DNA of 64,000 nucleotides. It comes from Ianthella basta (taxonomy: Eukaryota > Porifera > Demospongiae > Verongiida > Ianthellidae). Both the position numbers and the translations under genes were made by a program. This document shows positions 50,648 through 63,930 of the stretch, piece by piece; the first letter of the stretch is position 1; every line of letters begins with the position of its first letter. The stretch lies in NCBI GenBank assembly GCA_964019415.1, contig OZ025885.1:5041444-5105443 (forward strand). The letters are read 5' to 3'. The notes beneath the pieces are model-generated. The model saw nothing but the letters and a program-made list of their open reading frames with translations. It was not told the DNA's origin and did no database searches.

Positions 50648-50916
50648 TTAAAGTGCCACTGACATGCAAAATTTTTATTTTATTAATGGATGCAGTCTGA
50701 TGAATTAGGACCATATGTGATAGTCTAAATTGGTACAATTACGTGCAAGTGGGAGAAAATCCGCGATTATACGCAACCAGATTTCGAAAATCGGCCATTT
50801 TGTTAATGACGTCACAAGGGGAACGCTATCGTAGCGTAATATGTGATAGAAAGCGAAATTCCACCGTGTTCGTTCGCTACTCGACGTAGAATCTTTCGGA
50901 AATAGTCAGCAGCACC

Positions 50917-51363
50917 ATGCCTAAGCGCTGTGTAGCTGCTGGATGCGATAGGGGAAGTGATGGAGAGTTCAGCTTGTTCAAATTTCCCAACAATCTTGAG
51001 AGACAGGCACAATGGTCGAAGGAAGTGGCCAAAACTAGAGTGGACTGGACAGGACCAAGTGATCATTCGGTCTTGTGCAGCTTGCACTTCACTAAGGACT
51101 GTTTTGAGCCCAGCACTGTCCTTACAGCAGAATTGGGGCTACCTGCAAAACGGAGAAAGCTAAAGGATTCTGCAGTTCCATCTCTCTTCCCGAAGGCAGC
51201 TGATGTAAGAGCAAAATCAATGGAATGGGCAGCTGGATCTATCCACTATCCCCCAGCCCAATCACATGTTGGCTTCAGCACATGTGCACGTGCCTCACAC
51301 AGCCGATCAGCTACCATAAAGAGAGAGAGGGCTCAGATGGGCTATGTACATGTACACCAATAG
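50917..51363 (+). CDS. THAP-domain exon of Kolobok copy 2
   Basis: Reads MPKRCVAAGCDRGSDGEF, then RQAQWSKEVAKTRVDW and CSLHFTKDCF, with all C2CH ligands and the conserved tryptophan that copy 1 lacks. The exon 1 donor (CAG|GT in copy 1) reads CAGAT here. Without that splice the frame runs to a TAG at 51361-51363, giving a 148-residue THAP-only protein that could bind Kolobok ends without cutting. Expression is unknown. Confidence 0.7.
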   Translation: MPKRCVAAGCDRGSDGEFSLFKFPNNLERQAQWSKEVAKTRVDWTGPSDHSVLCSLHFTKDCFEPSTVLTAELGLPAKRRKLKDSAVPSLFPKAADVRAKSMEWAAGSIHYPPAQSHVGFSTCARASHSRSATIKRERAQMGYVHVHQ

Positions 51364-53152
51364 GGTATACAGTTATATATACGCCGTTCCAGGTGTTTAT
51401 TCATTTTTTGGCGCGCGAATCTTCTAGTGGACGATGGCCGCTGTACGCTGCTTTTGCTTGTGCGTAGGTGACTATGACCATTGCTCTTGTCCAGACCCAT
51501 CAAACTGTCGCAAGTGCATGGACAGTTGTGCACCATTAAAGAAGAAGAAGCGACTGAGCCTCAATAGATCTAAGAGGAAGGAGCCTGCGCACTGCACCGA
51601 CGAGCCCGACGACAAAGAGAACGATAAGAGATTCCAGTTCTTGACTGAGGACGAGTGCGACAAGCTAAAAGAGGGATACACGCCGGCCAACACTGCTAAG
51701 TCTACAATACAAAGTGGGCTCTGAATAACTTTGCAGCGTGGAAGGATGCGCGCGCCAAGGCACAGCAGGAAAAATGCCCCGACGATCTTCTATCATCAAC
51801 TGATCCTGCTCTACTCTGCAAGTGGCTCACCCGATTTGTGGCTGAGACTCGCACCACTCAAGGGAAGCCATACCCTCCGTCCACCCTTTATCAGCTGCTC
51901 ACTGGTCTACTACGGCAAATGAAAGATGTGGCCCCAGGCGCCCTAAATTTTCTGGATAAGCGCGATCTACGTTTCAAGCCCCTCCACAACTCGTTGGATA
52001 GCCTCTTTCGCGATTTACGTACCAGGAACGTCGGTACTAGCATGCAGCATGCGGAGATTTTCACGAAGGAGGAGGAACAGATGCTTTGGGACACAGGTGT
52101 TCTGGGAACCTCCACACCACAGTCTTTGCTCAATGCAGTTTTGTACATGAATGGAAAATCTTTCTGCCTCCGTGGAGGTGAGGAACATCGACGTCTCTGC
52201 TTATCGCAGATAGTTCGCCAGACCAACCCAGACCACTATGTGTATACAGAAGCCGGTTCAAAGAACAAGAAGGGTACGTTCATGGAAATGCATGTTCCAA
52301 ACAAAGTAGTCCCTATATACTCGTGCCCAGCAGCAGGGAAAAGGTGTCATGTGCACCTGTTGGATTTGTATCTTTCCAAGCTCCCCAAAGGTGCTCTTGA
52401 GAAAGACATTTTCTACGTTTGCCCCTTACCAAGAGTTTCTGATCCAACTGCAGTGTGGTTCCAAAGTGTTCCCAATGGCAAAAACCAGCTGGCGAAAATG
52501 GTGCCCAACATGTGCTCCGAAGCAGGAATAGAAGGAAAGAAGACCAACCATAGCTTGCGAGCTACAGCGGCAAGTGATCCTTTCATTGCAGATGTGCCTG
52601 AAAAGCTCATCCAAGAAAGAACCGGCCACAAAAGTGTGCAGGCACTGAGGACGTATCAGCATACAACTGGTGAGCAACACCAGTCGGTTTCAGACATCCT
52701 GGCATCAAGCACAAGACGCTCATTTTACCAACTGAAGGAATCTGAGCACACCGTGCCACACCCTCTGTACCAGCAGCAGCCAGCTGTCTTCAATATTGAA
52801 GGCTGTACAGTTAACATCAGTATGGCACAGCCACAACCACTTCCACCTATGCCTCCGCCTTCTACATCAGTGGAAAAGTTTGGTATCACACTGGATGAAC
52901 AGCTTTACCAACCCTAAAGGACAATTAGCTGTGCCTTTGAGCTAACTTGACTTTGTGTTTTTGCTGCTGTTCCTGTTTTCATGTGATTGTTATGATAACG
53001 CTTACCATATTTGGAAGGTGACGAAACCGCAACCAGGGCAGGGAGGTATATTATTTTTATATCCGGGCTGAACTGTTATACCACGTATATGTGATATATC
53101 TTTGCGCGTTTTCGAGCGGTTACCATGGAAACGGGGTATATAGTTATATATA
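51363..53152 (+). mobile_element. Crypton-type tyrosine recombinase transposon in Kolobok intron 1
   Basis: Copy 1 has a single GGGCAGTTATATATA site here. Copy 2 has GGGTATACAGTTATATATA (51363-51381) and GGGTATATAGTTATATATA (53134-53152) on either side of extra DNA. There are no inverted repeats and no reverse transcriptase. The cargo is a tyrosine recombinase gene, which fits Crypton. Short direct repeats at the edges are expected from recombination-type integration. Confidence 0.85.
51434..52917 (+). pseudogene. Crypton tyrosine recombinase
   Basis: The first part (MAAVRCFCLCVGDYDHC, then basic KKKKRLSLNRSKRKE) runs to 51724. The main part from about 51715 is in another phase (WALNNFAAWKDARAK and so on) and runs to the TAA at 52915-52917. 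The frame changes once between them, so the copy looks broken there unless spliced. The catalytic domain shows the first arginine in CLRGGEEHRR, then HSLRATA (H-x-x-R), GHKS and the probable nucleophile tyrosine in TYQHTTGE. This is the DUF3504-like recombinase seen in metazoan Cryptons and in the host genes derived from them. Such enzymes cut and rejoin DNA through a phosphotyrosine. The C-terminus is Pro/Gln-rich. Confidence 0.82.
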
Positions 53153-53207
53153 TAATTAATATGTGAGTCGCAGTAAGAACTTGTCTATATATCATTTCAT
53201 CGGAAAG

Positions 53208-53664
53208 CTTCTGGAGGAGATGGATGACATGAAAGCCAATGATCGTGATCTACATCAGCATGCCAGCACCTCTAGTGTGGCTTGCCAGGCAGTTGCCAAT
53301 ACCAGTTCAAAACGCATACAAGCAAGAGTTTTGCCCTCAACACGTAATAAGGGTAAGTATAACATACTCATGCACATGCCCCCACATGCATGCAGCAAGT
53401 CCACAAAGGTGCGTGTGTGCTTCCAATGCAGGAGTCAATGTTTGCCTCCCTGCATCTGGTGTGGATGTGGGTGTCCAGTGTGACCTCATTCCACTAGTTA
53501 CTTCAACTCCCAACCAAAGTGATGAGTCATGGGAAGAGGATGAGGTCAATCTGCCACAAGACCAGATAGCAGACAACCATCCACCATTACTGTGCAGCCA
53601 GTTTGAACGACCTACTAAAGTGGATGCCATTAAAGAACACCGCACTCGCTTCAGTTCGCAGTAG
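53208..53664 (+). pseudogene. Remaining exons of Kolobok copy 2, core deleted
   Basis: Exon 2 (53208-53352) and the start of exon 3 (from 53432) match copy 1. After DQIADN, exon 3 runs straight into exon 9 sequence (HPPLLCSQFERP) to a TAG at 53662-53664. The deletion removed all catalytic exons but kept the reading frame. Combined with the THAP exon, this would be a DNA-binding, catalytically dead derivative. The lost exon 1 donor and the Crypton in intron 1 argue against normal splicing now. Confidence 0.75.
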
Positions 53665-53708
53665 ACAATAATAATATTGTAGCTAAAAAGAGAGTAGCAT
53701 TGCAATTA

Positions 53709-54508
53709 AACTTTAAAACCAACATAGCTGTCAGAGGGAAAAGTTGACCGTATTCTACTAACTGCACATGAGGGTAACACAACACGTACTTCCCGGCCAA
53801 GATATCCCACCACCACCACCTTGCCAGTTGACGATAAGCAATGTGGCGATGGGTTCTGGGTAGGAAAAGAAGGATGTTACTGAATCTAAAATGAAACATA
53901 GCTATATTACCTTTATGCACTAACTTATGTGCAGGTCCACTTATAGCATGCCTTCCATGCTCCTGGCGAGCCTGAGATGCTGCTGTCTGTAACACCCATC
54001 GGTCCAGGCACACTGACTGGAAGCCTTCATGTCCTGTGATGCAGCTTACATTACTAACATCAGACTCCTGAAATTTGTTCTCAATCTGTGTCATCTCCCT
54101 ACAGCATATACTCTCCTTTGTTGTAGGCATCACTTCGCCATTCCCGCACTCACACCTACGCAAGTGCACGTAGCTATGTAGCCAACATGGCATTCAAGGC
54201 ACTTAAGAAACAAGCGAAAGATACTCTGACTCCATTTGCGCACCAGTTGGTGTTGTTAAGTCTCCATTCGGCCTCTTCCTCATCTTCTTCCGAGCTACTT
54301 TCATCCTCTGAGCCGCCGATGTTCCCAACGGGTTCGAACTGGCAAGGCTCCATTCCTAGCGCATCTGTACTGCCGTCGCTGTCTTCCCCGCCATCACTTC
54401 CGCTGTAAATTTGTCTTCGCTGTCGTTACCACTCGGATTACATTTGTCATACGACGAATCGTCGCAGGAGAGGCTAACTTCAACGACGTCGCTACGTACC
54501 TTCAGCCA
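53709..54508 (-). pseudogene. P2X7-ballast-like gene, Kolobok copy 2, broken
   Basis: Same order of parts as 27155-27952: acidic N-terminus, CECGN, ESICCREM, CITGHEGFQSVCLDRW, then RHIAYRQLARWWW. One ligand cysteine of CGNC is glycine here, and small length changes occur in the acidic exon and in the tail. It is therefore probably dead. Confidence 0.7.
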
Positions 54509-54734
54509 TCTAGCAACTCTCCACTTCCCTTCCCCTTGTGACGTCACAGAAATTTCCCGGAAGATAACTTTAGATGACGTCAACGATTAGACAATAACAC
54601 ATTTTTAAAACTTTGACCTTCAATTTCTCCCCAATGTAAGGACCATATGCACTTAAAAGACCCGTGGATCGTCTTCACTAGTAATACACTTTCTTTTAAT
54701 GAAATAAAAATTTTGCATGTCAGTGGCACTTTAA

Positions 54735-55011
54735 GCAAGATGAGGCAAGACGAGACAAGATTAAGTAAAACGAAGCAAGATGATGCAAGATGAGACAAGA
54801 TGAGACAAGATCAAGCAAGACGAAGCAAGATGAGACAAGGCAAGATTATGCAAGATGAGGCAAGATTAAGCAAGATGAAGCAAGATGAGGCAAGATGAAG
54901 CAAGATGAGGCAAGATGAGGCAAGATAAGGCAAGATGAGGCAAGATGAGGCAAGATTAAGCAAGATTAAGCAAGATGAAGCAAGATGAGGCAAGATGAGA
55001 CAAGATGAAGT
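54735..55011. repeat. Decamer satellite, block 7
   Basis: Short piece between Kolobok copy 2 and the TA element. Confidence 0.95.
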
Positions 55012-55013
55012 TA

Positions 55014-55450
55014 CAGTATGTGACAATATAACGTTAACGTTTCGTTCCGTTTCCGTTCCGTGTAAACGGTAAAATTCGACCGTTCTACGGTCTGTTGTAC
55101 GCTACGTAGAACGGTCAGAGACAAGCACGTCCGTTGTACGCTTCGTAGAACGGTCAGAGACAAGCACGTCCGTTGTACGCTTCGTAGAACGGTCAGAGAC
55201 AAGCACGCTTGTGCAGTTCTACAGATGCGTGCGCCTATATGAACGAAACGTTTCCATGGGCTACGGAACGATTAGCCCAATTGCGCGTCGACATCGAGCC
55301 TGCCGAACCAAAGGAACCGTTTCGTTTTTCGATCGTTTTTTCTGGCTGAACGTATTCTTTTCGTTCTATGGGCCGTACAACAGTAAAAGACGGTCCGTAC
55401 TTTAAGCGTTCCGTAAAAACGAAACGTTAACGTTATATTGTCACATACTG
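55014..55450. mobile_element. Small TA-flanked inverted-repeat element (437 bp)
   Basis: The ends start CAGTATGTGACAATATAACG and match each other for about 33 bp. TA flanks both sides (55012-55013 and 55451-55452). Removing the element leaves GAAGTTAGATGAG, a normal satellite variant. The interior is CpG-rich with a 39-bp tandem repeat. There is no coding capacity. The TA target suggests a Tc1/mariner-type mover. Confidence 0.9.
55086..55208. repeat. 39-bp tandem repeat inside the TA element, three copies
   Basis: The unit contains CCGTTGTACGCTTCGTAGAA and CGGTCAGAGACAAGCA. The first copy is diverged. TACG(C)TTCGTA and GTAGAACGG invite short hairpins. Confidence 0.9.
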
Positions 55451-55452
55451 TA

Positions 55453-58233
55453 GATGAGACAAGATGAGACAAGATTAAGCAAGATGAGGCAAGATGAGAC
55501 AAGATTAAGCAAGATGAGGTAAGATTGGACAAGATTAAGCAAGATGAAGCAAGATTAAGCAAGATGAGGCAGATTAAGCAAGATTAAGCAAGATGAAGCA
55601 AGATGAGACAAGATTAAGCAAGATGAGGCAAGACGAGGCAAGACGAGACAAAATTAAGTAAAATGAAGCAAGATGAGGCAAGATGAGACAAGGTGAGACA
55701 AGATGGAGCAAGATGAAGCAAGATGAGGCAAGATGAGGCATGATGAAGCAAGATGAGACAAGATTAAGCAAGATGAAGCAATCTGAGGCAAGATGAGACA
55801 AGATTAAGCAAGATGAAGCAAGATGAGGCAAGATGAAGTTAGATGAGGCAAGATGAGACAAGATCAAGCAAGATGAAGCAAGATGAGACAAGATTAAGCA
55901 AGATGAAGAAAGATGAGACAGGATTAAGCAAGATTAAAGCAAGATGAGGCAAGATGCGACAAGATTAAGCAAGATGAGGCAAGATGAGACAAGATGAGAC
56001 AAGATCAAGCAAGATGAAGCAAGATGAGACAAGATTAAGCAAGATGAAGAAAGATGAGACAGGATTAAGCAAGATTAAAGCAAGATGAGGCAAGATGAGA
56101 CAAGATGAAGGAAGATGAAGCAAGATGAGGCAAGATGAGACAAGATGAAGTTAGATGAGGCAAGATGAGACAAGATTAAGGAAGATGAAGCAAGATGAGG
56201 CAAGATGCGACAAGATTAAGCAAGATGAAGCAAGATGAGGCAAGATGAGACAAGATAAAGCAAGATGAAGCAAGATGAGGCAAGATGCTACAAGATTAAG
56301 CAAGATTAGGCAAGATGAGGGAAGAAGAAGTTACATGAGGCAAGATGAGACAAGATAAAGCAAGATGAAGCAAGATGAGGCAAGATGCGACAAGATTAAG
56401 GAAGATGAAGCAAGATGAGGCAAGACGAGACAAGATTAAGTAAAACGAAGCAAGATGAGGCAAGATGAGACAAGATCAAGCAAGATGAAGCAAGAAGAGG
56501 CAAGATGAGACAAGATTAAGCAAGATGAGACAAGATGAAACAAGATTAAAGCAAGATGAGGCAAGATGAGACAAGATGAAGCAAGATGAAGCAAGATGAG
56601 GCAAGATGAGACAAGATGAAGTTAGATGAGGCAAGATGAGACAAGATAAAGCAAGATGAAGCAAGATGAGGCAAGATGCGACAAGATTAAGGAAGATGAA
56701 GCAAGATGAGGCAAGATGCGACAAGATAAAGCAATATGAAGCAAGATGAGGCAAGATGAGACAAGATAAAGAAAGATGAAGCAAGATGAGGCAAGATGCG
56801 ACAAGATTAAGCAAGATTAGGCAAGATGAGGGAAGATGAAGTTAGATGAGGCAAGATGAGACAAGATAAAGCAAGATGAAGCAAGATGAGGCAAGATGCG
56901 ACAAGATTAAGGAAGATGAAGCAAGATGAGGCAAGACGAGACAAGATTAAGTAAAACGAAGCAAGATGAGGCAAGATGAGACAAGATCAAGCAAGATGAA
57001 GCAAGATGAGACAAGATTAAGCAAGATTATGCAAGATGAGGCAAGATTAAGCAAGATGAAGCAAGATGAGGCAAGATGAAACAAGATTAAAGCAAGATGA
57101 GGCAAGATGAAGCAAGATTAAGAAGGCTGAGGCATGATGAGACAAGATAAAGCAAGATGAAGCAAGATGAGGCAAGATGCGACAAGATGAAGTTAGATGA
57201 GGCAAGATGAGACAAGATAAAGCAAGATAAAGCAAGATGAAGCAAGATGAGGCAAGATGCGACAAGATTAAGGGAGATGAAGCAAGATGAGGCAAGATGA
57301 GACAAGATGAAGTTAGATGAGGCAAGATGAGACAAGATAAAGCAAGATGAAGCAAGATGAGGCAAGATGTGACAAGATTAAGCAAGATCAAGCAAGATGA
57401 GGGAAGATGAGACAAGATTAAGCAAGATGAGGCAAGACGAGACAATATTAAGTAAAACGAAGCAAGATGATGCAAGATGAGGCAAGATTAAGCAAGATGA
57501 AGCAAGATGAAGCAAGATGAGGCAAGATGAAGCAAGATGAGGCAAGAAGAGGCAAGATTAAGCAAGATGAAGCAAGATGAGGCAAGATGAGACAAGATTA
57601 AGCAAGATGAGGCAAGATAAAGCAAGATGAAGTAAGATGAAGCTAGATGAGGCAAGATTAAGCAAGATGAAGCAAGATGAGGCAAGATTAGACAAGATTA
57701 AGCAAGATGAAGCAAGATGAGGCAAGATGAGACAAGATTAAGCAAGATGAGGCAAGATAAAGCAAGATGAAGTAAGATGAAGCTAGATGAGGCAAGATGA
57801 AGCAAGATGAGGCAAGAAGAGGCAAGATGAGACAAGATGAGGCAAGATTAAGCAAGATGAGGCAAGATGAGGCAAGATTAAGCAAGATTAAGCAAGATGA
57901 GGCAAGATGAGACAAGATTAAGCAAGATGAGGCAAGATGAGGCAAGATGAGGCAAGATGAAGCAAGATGAGGCAAGATGAAGCAACATGAGGCAAGATGA
58001 AGCAACATGAGGCAAGATGAGGTAAGATGAGGCAAGACGAGGTTAGATGAGACAAGAATAAGCAAGATGAAGCAAGAAGAGGCAAGATAAGATTAGATTA
58101 TGCAAGATGAGGCAAGATGAGATAAGATTAAGCAAGATGAGGCAAGAGATGGCAAGATTAAGCAAGATAAGCCAAGATAAGGCAAGATGAGACAAGATGA
58201 AGCAAGATGAGGAAAGATGACACAAGATTAAGC
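55453..58233. repeat. Decamer satellite, block 8 (right end)
   Basis: More degenerate toward the right edge (GAGATGGCAAG, GAATAAGC), as expected at an array border. It ends at about 58233 before ATTTTACCACAGTCGGGC. Confidence 0.95.
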
Positions 58234-58429
58234 ATTTTACCACAGTCGGGCTTGGTACAGGGCTAATTGTCAATTAATGCCTCTGACAGGTCCCAACCAG
58301 CATATGCACACACACTGCCCACTATCTCACCGCTGTGTCCTCCCCGTCCTTCCCCAGGGCAGTGATCCCTGCCATCACATGGTAGGCAGTTGCTAGGTCT
58401 CTCCACAGCAGTCCCACGGAAGAGTTGCT

Positions 58430-59244
58430 TCATTCGAGCCTGATCCCTTTTACTCCACTCAGTGTCTGTCCAATGGCAGCACTCAACACACAAAGTGCAA
58501 TAACCCCCACAAACAACACTGGAGAAAGAACAAACAACTAACTCACATAACAGCAGCAAACAATGATTACAAGTTCACAAAACACAACAACCAACAGTTA
58601 ACACTTACAAAATAGTAAACTTGAGTTGTTTTGACTAAGGCTCACTGATATAGCTACTGAGGAGATTGTCAGTGTTTCCACAACTCAAATACCATTCAAC
58701 AGTGTTGGGATAGAGGAAACGTTGTTTACAGGACCTGCTAGGGGACATGGTTTATATCATGGCTGTGGCTACACCAACTTGACATACTTGCTGTCCTCTG
58801 GTCACTGTTCCACAACACTCACGGCTTGTGTTCTAGCTACTGCTGCTGCTGTTGTTGTTGTTGTTGTAATCTTATTTACTCTAGGTGAGCCTAAGCACTA
58901 CATGCTTACTCCATGGTCCTCCTATGAATGTCCCCTATACATGCCACACCTCTGTGTACACCTGGTAGCTAAGGATAGGGGAAACAGTCCATCAGTGAAC
59001 TAGTGATGCTAGTGCTCTGGCAGGGAACGCATCATCTACCGGTTACACGTCAAAACACGTCACTACCCACACTGCCGCCCTTACCAGTGCTAGTGGAGGA
59101 TTCAATGTCAGGACTGGCGTAGTGAGAAACAGTTCCATCGCGAACAGGCTGAAGGCGGCGTCGTAACAGGACACAACATTCTGATTGGAACCTCCATTTA
59201 GGCCTCGGTTGAGTGGCTGACCAATTCAAAGACGTATCCTCCAT
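58430..59244 (-). CDS. Small single-span membrane protein, two exons, unknown
   Basis: Exon 1 (59085-59244) starts MEDTSLNWSATQPRPKW and ends at ACTG|GTAAGG. Exon 2 (58430-58518) follows CTTTCTCCAG. The phases agree (one base carried), giving 82 residues. The N-terminal half is basic (CCVLLRRRLQPVRDG). The C-terminal half is a hydrophobic span (VLFVGVIALCVLSAAIG) with a short tail GVKGIRLE, so a tail-anchored or type II protein is likely. No family is recognised. Its start is 199 bp from the divergent UBR5-like start, so a shared promoter is plausible. The alternative is that the two exons belong to a longer, differently spliced gene. Confidence 0.5.
58519..59084 (-). other. Intron of the small membrane-protein gene
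   Basis: A 566-bp interval with a CAA/GTT-rich tract near 58850. A plus-strand open frame over part of it has no recognisable features. Confidence 0.45.
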
Positions 59245-59443
59245 GCTTGTCCTGGGCCTGTTCTGTGATGAACAGAAGACTACTTGCTGGAGCCACTCTT
59301 GAACAGCAAAACAGCGCACACGTGCACACACACATCTACAGCTGCAGCTGATCCCATCACGTGATCCTTCGCGCGACATTGAGTTGTGCAATTTCACATT
59401 TCAAAATGGCTGCAATGTCAAGACAATTAATGACTGATTATCA
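59245..59443. promoter_or_regulatory. Candidate bidirectional promoter
   Basis: The 199 bp between two divergent ATGs. It includes CACGTGCACAC, TCACGTGATCC and a GC-richer part. No TATA box is placed with confidence. Function is inferred from the divergent arrangement only. Confidence 0.4.
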
Positions 59444-63018
<3,575 letters not shown>

Positions 63019-63417
63019 GTGGATTGTGACCTATATAGCTACCCATCTACCCCTACCTCCTGTCACTGCAGACCAACTTCATGCCGGCTGATCCCCGGTC
63101 CTAGTTACGTAGCTACCTATTGCAACTGCTGTCACCCTTGGCAGCCGACAGACATTGGAAGTAGCAGGCGCCACCGACATGTTTGGATGTGTTTCTGATT
63201 ATTGACATTATTACGTATAATTGCGTGTACGTTTCTTACAAGTACACATGCACGTGGGCGTGTCAGGCCAGTCGGACGTCACGTGATTACATTTTACCAT
63301 CGACAGGAAGTAACGATGTAACAAAATCCCCCTGATCAAGCCCAAAGGCTTCTAACTGTTGTAGTGTCGCGTCCCTCTGGTATAGCCTCCGTCCTCCCAT
63401 CTCACTGGTCGCGTATC

Positions 63418-63890
63418 ATGGCACTCTCCAAAGTGAGTTACACCATACGTAGACAGACCGACTGACGCGATAGCTAGCTACCACTATGAACAGTTGAAGG
63501 TACGCTGTATCTAACTTTACCGTTCGTGGACTGGCGGCAACCTATAGCTACGAAGGCATCGGCGATGTAACTAGCTAAACGGGCATAGGTGCTATAATTA
63601 TATTCTGTACTGAGTATCCCATGGATACCGTGGAACTAGCTAAGTGGCTATGTCCGGCATTTCCCTCTGTGACCCTGCGAGAAGTACCCACGGCAGGATG
63701 TTTAAACTCCCTTAAGGAGGCAGACTTGTGGTTCGGGTTGTTAATCTTGCTTTTGTTCCTCAGAGCAGTGAATGTGTCATGTTATCCTCCAGTTGTTCAC
63801 ACACTGTACTACTGGGCTGCCTCCCTCACCATACAGCTTTGGTCTGACAGGACTGACACTGCCAGAACTCAGCAGTTTCCTGGATTTGAA
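63418..63890 (+). CDS. Possible start of another gene
   Basis: ATGGCACTCTCCAAA is followed by GTGAGT at 63433, resembling a short first coding exon after a CT-rich leader. A later exon candidate lies between a CCTCCAG acceptor (63792) and GAAG|GTGTGTG (63890). It reads LFTHCTTGLPPSPYSFGLTG, then LTLPELSSFLDLK. The family is not recognised, the link between the two exons is unproven and the gene would continue beyond the window. Confidence 0.25.
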
Positions 63891-63891
63891 G

Positions 63892-63930
63892 GTGTGTGTG
63901 TGTGGGGGGGGGGGGGGGGGGGGGGAGGGG
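63892..63930. repeat. (GT)n followed by a poly-G run
   Basis: GTGTGTGTGTG and then about 22 consecutive G, A, and five more G. It is likely to form G-quadruplex structure and is prone to length errors in assembly. Confidence 0.9.

Larger units (their letters stand above)
50652..54730. mobile_element. Kolobok DNA transposon, copy 2, internally deleted and hosting a Crypton
   Basis: TTAA at 50648-50651 and 54731-54734, with inverted ends as in copy 1. The THAP exon is intact. A stretch equal to about 1,991 bp of copy 1 (25036-27026) is missing, and a Crypton of about 1.8 kb occupies intron 1. The ballast-like gene is present but broken. Confidence 0.92.

Noticed and set aside
51363-53152. DIRS-type retroelement instead of Crypton
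   Set aside because: No reverse transcriptase or RNase H is present and the insert is only about 1.8 kb; a lone tyrosine recombinase fits Crypton.
10621-58233. CRISPR array or telomeric repeat
   Set aside because: There are no repeat-spacer units; the period is a plain 10 bp. The unit is not a telomere motif, and the context is animal-like with introns.
10568-58273. Many minus-strand open frames (60-195 codons) reading HLASSCLILPHLASSCFIL-type peptides
   Set aside because: They follow automatically from the decamer on a strand without frequent stops. They have no splice sites, no unique sequence and no codon-position signal.
58722-59003. 93-codon plus-strand frame MFTGPARGHGLYHG
   Set aside because: It contains a (GTT)n run and lies in an intron of the opposite-strand gene; nothing recognisable.
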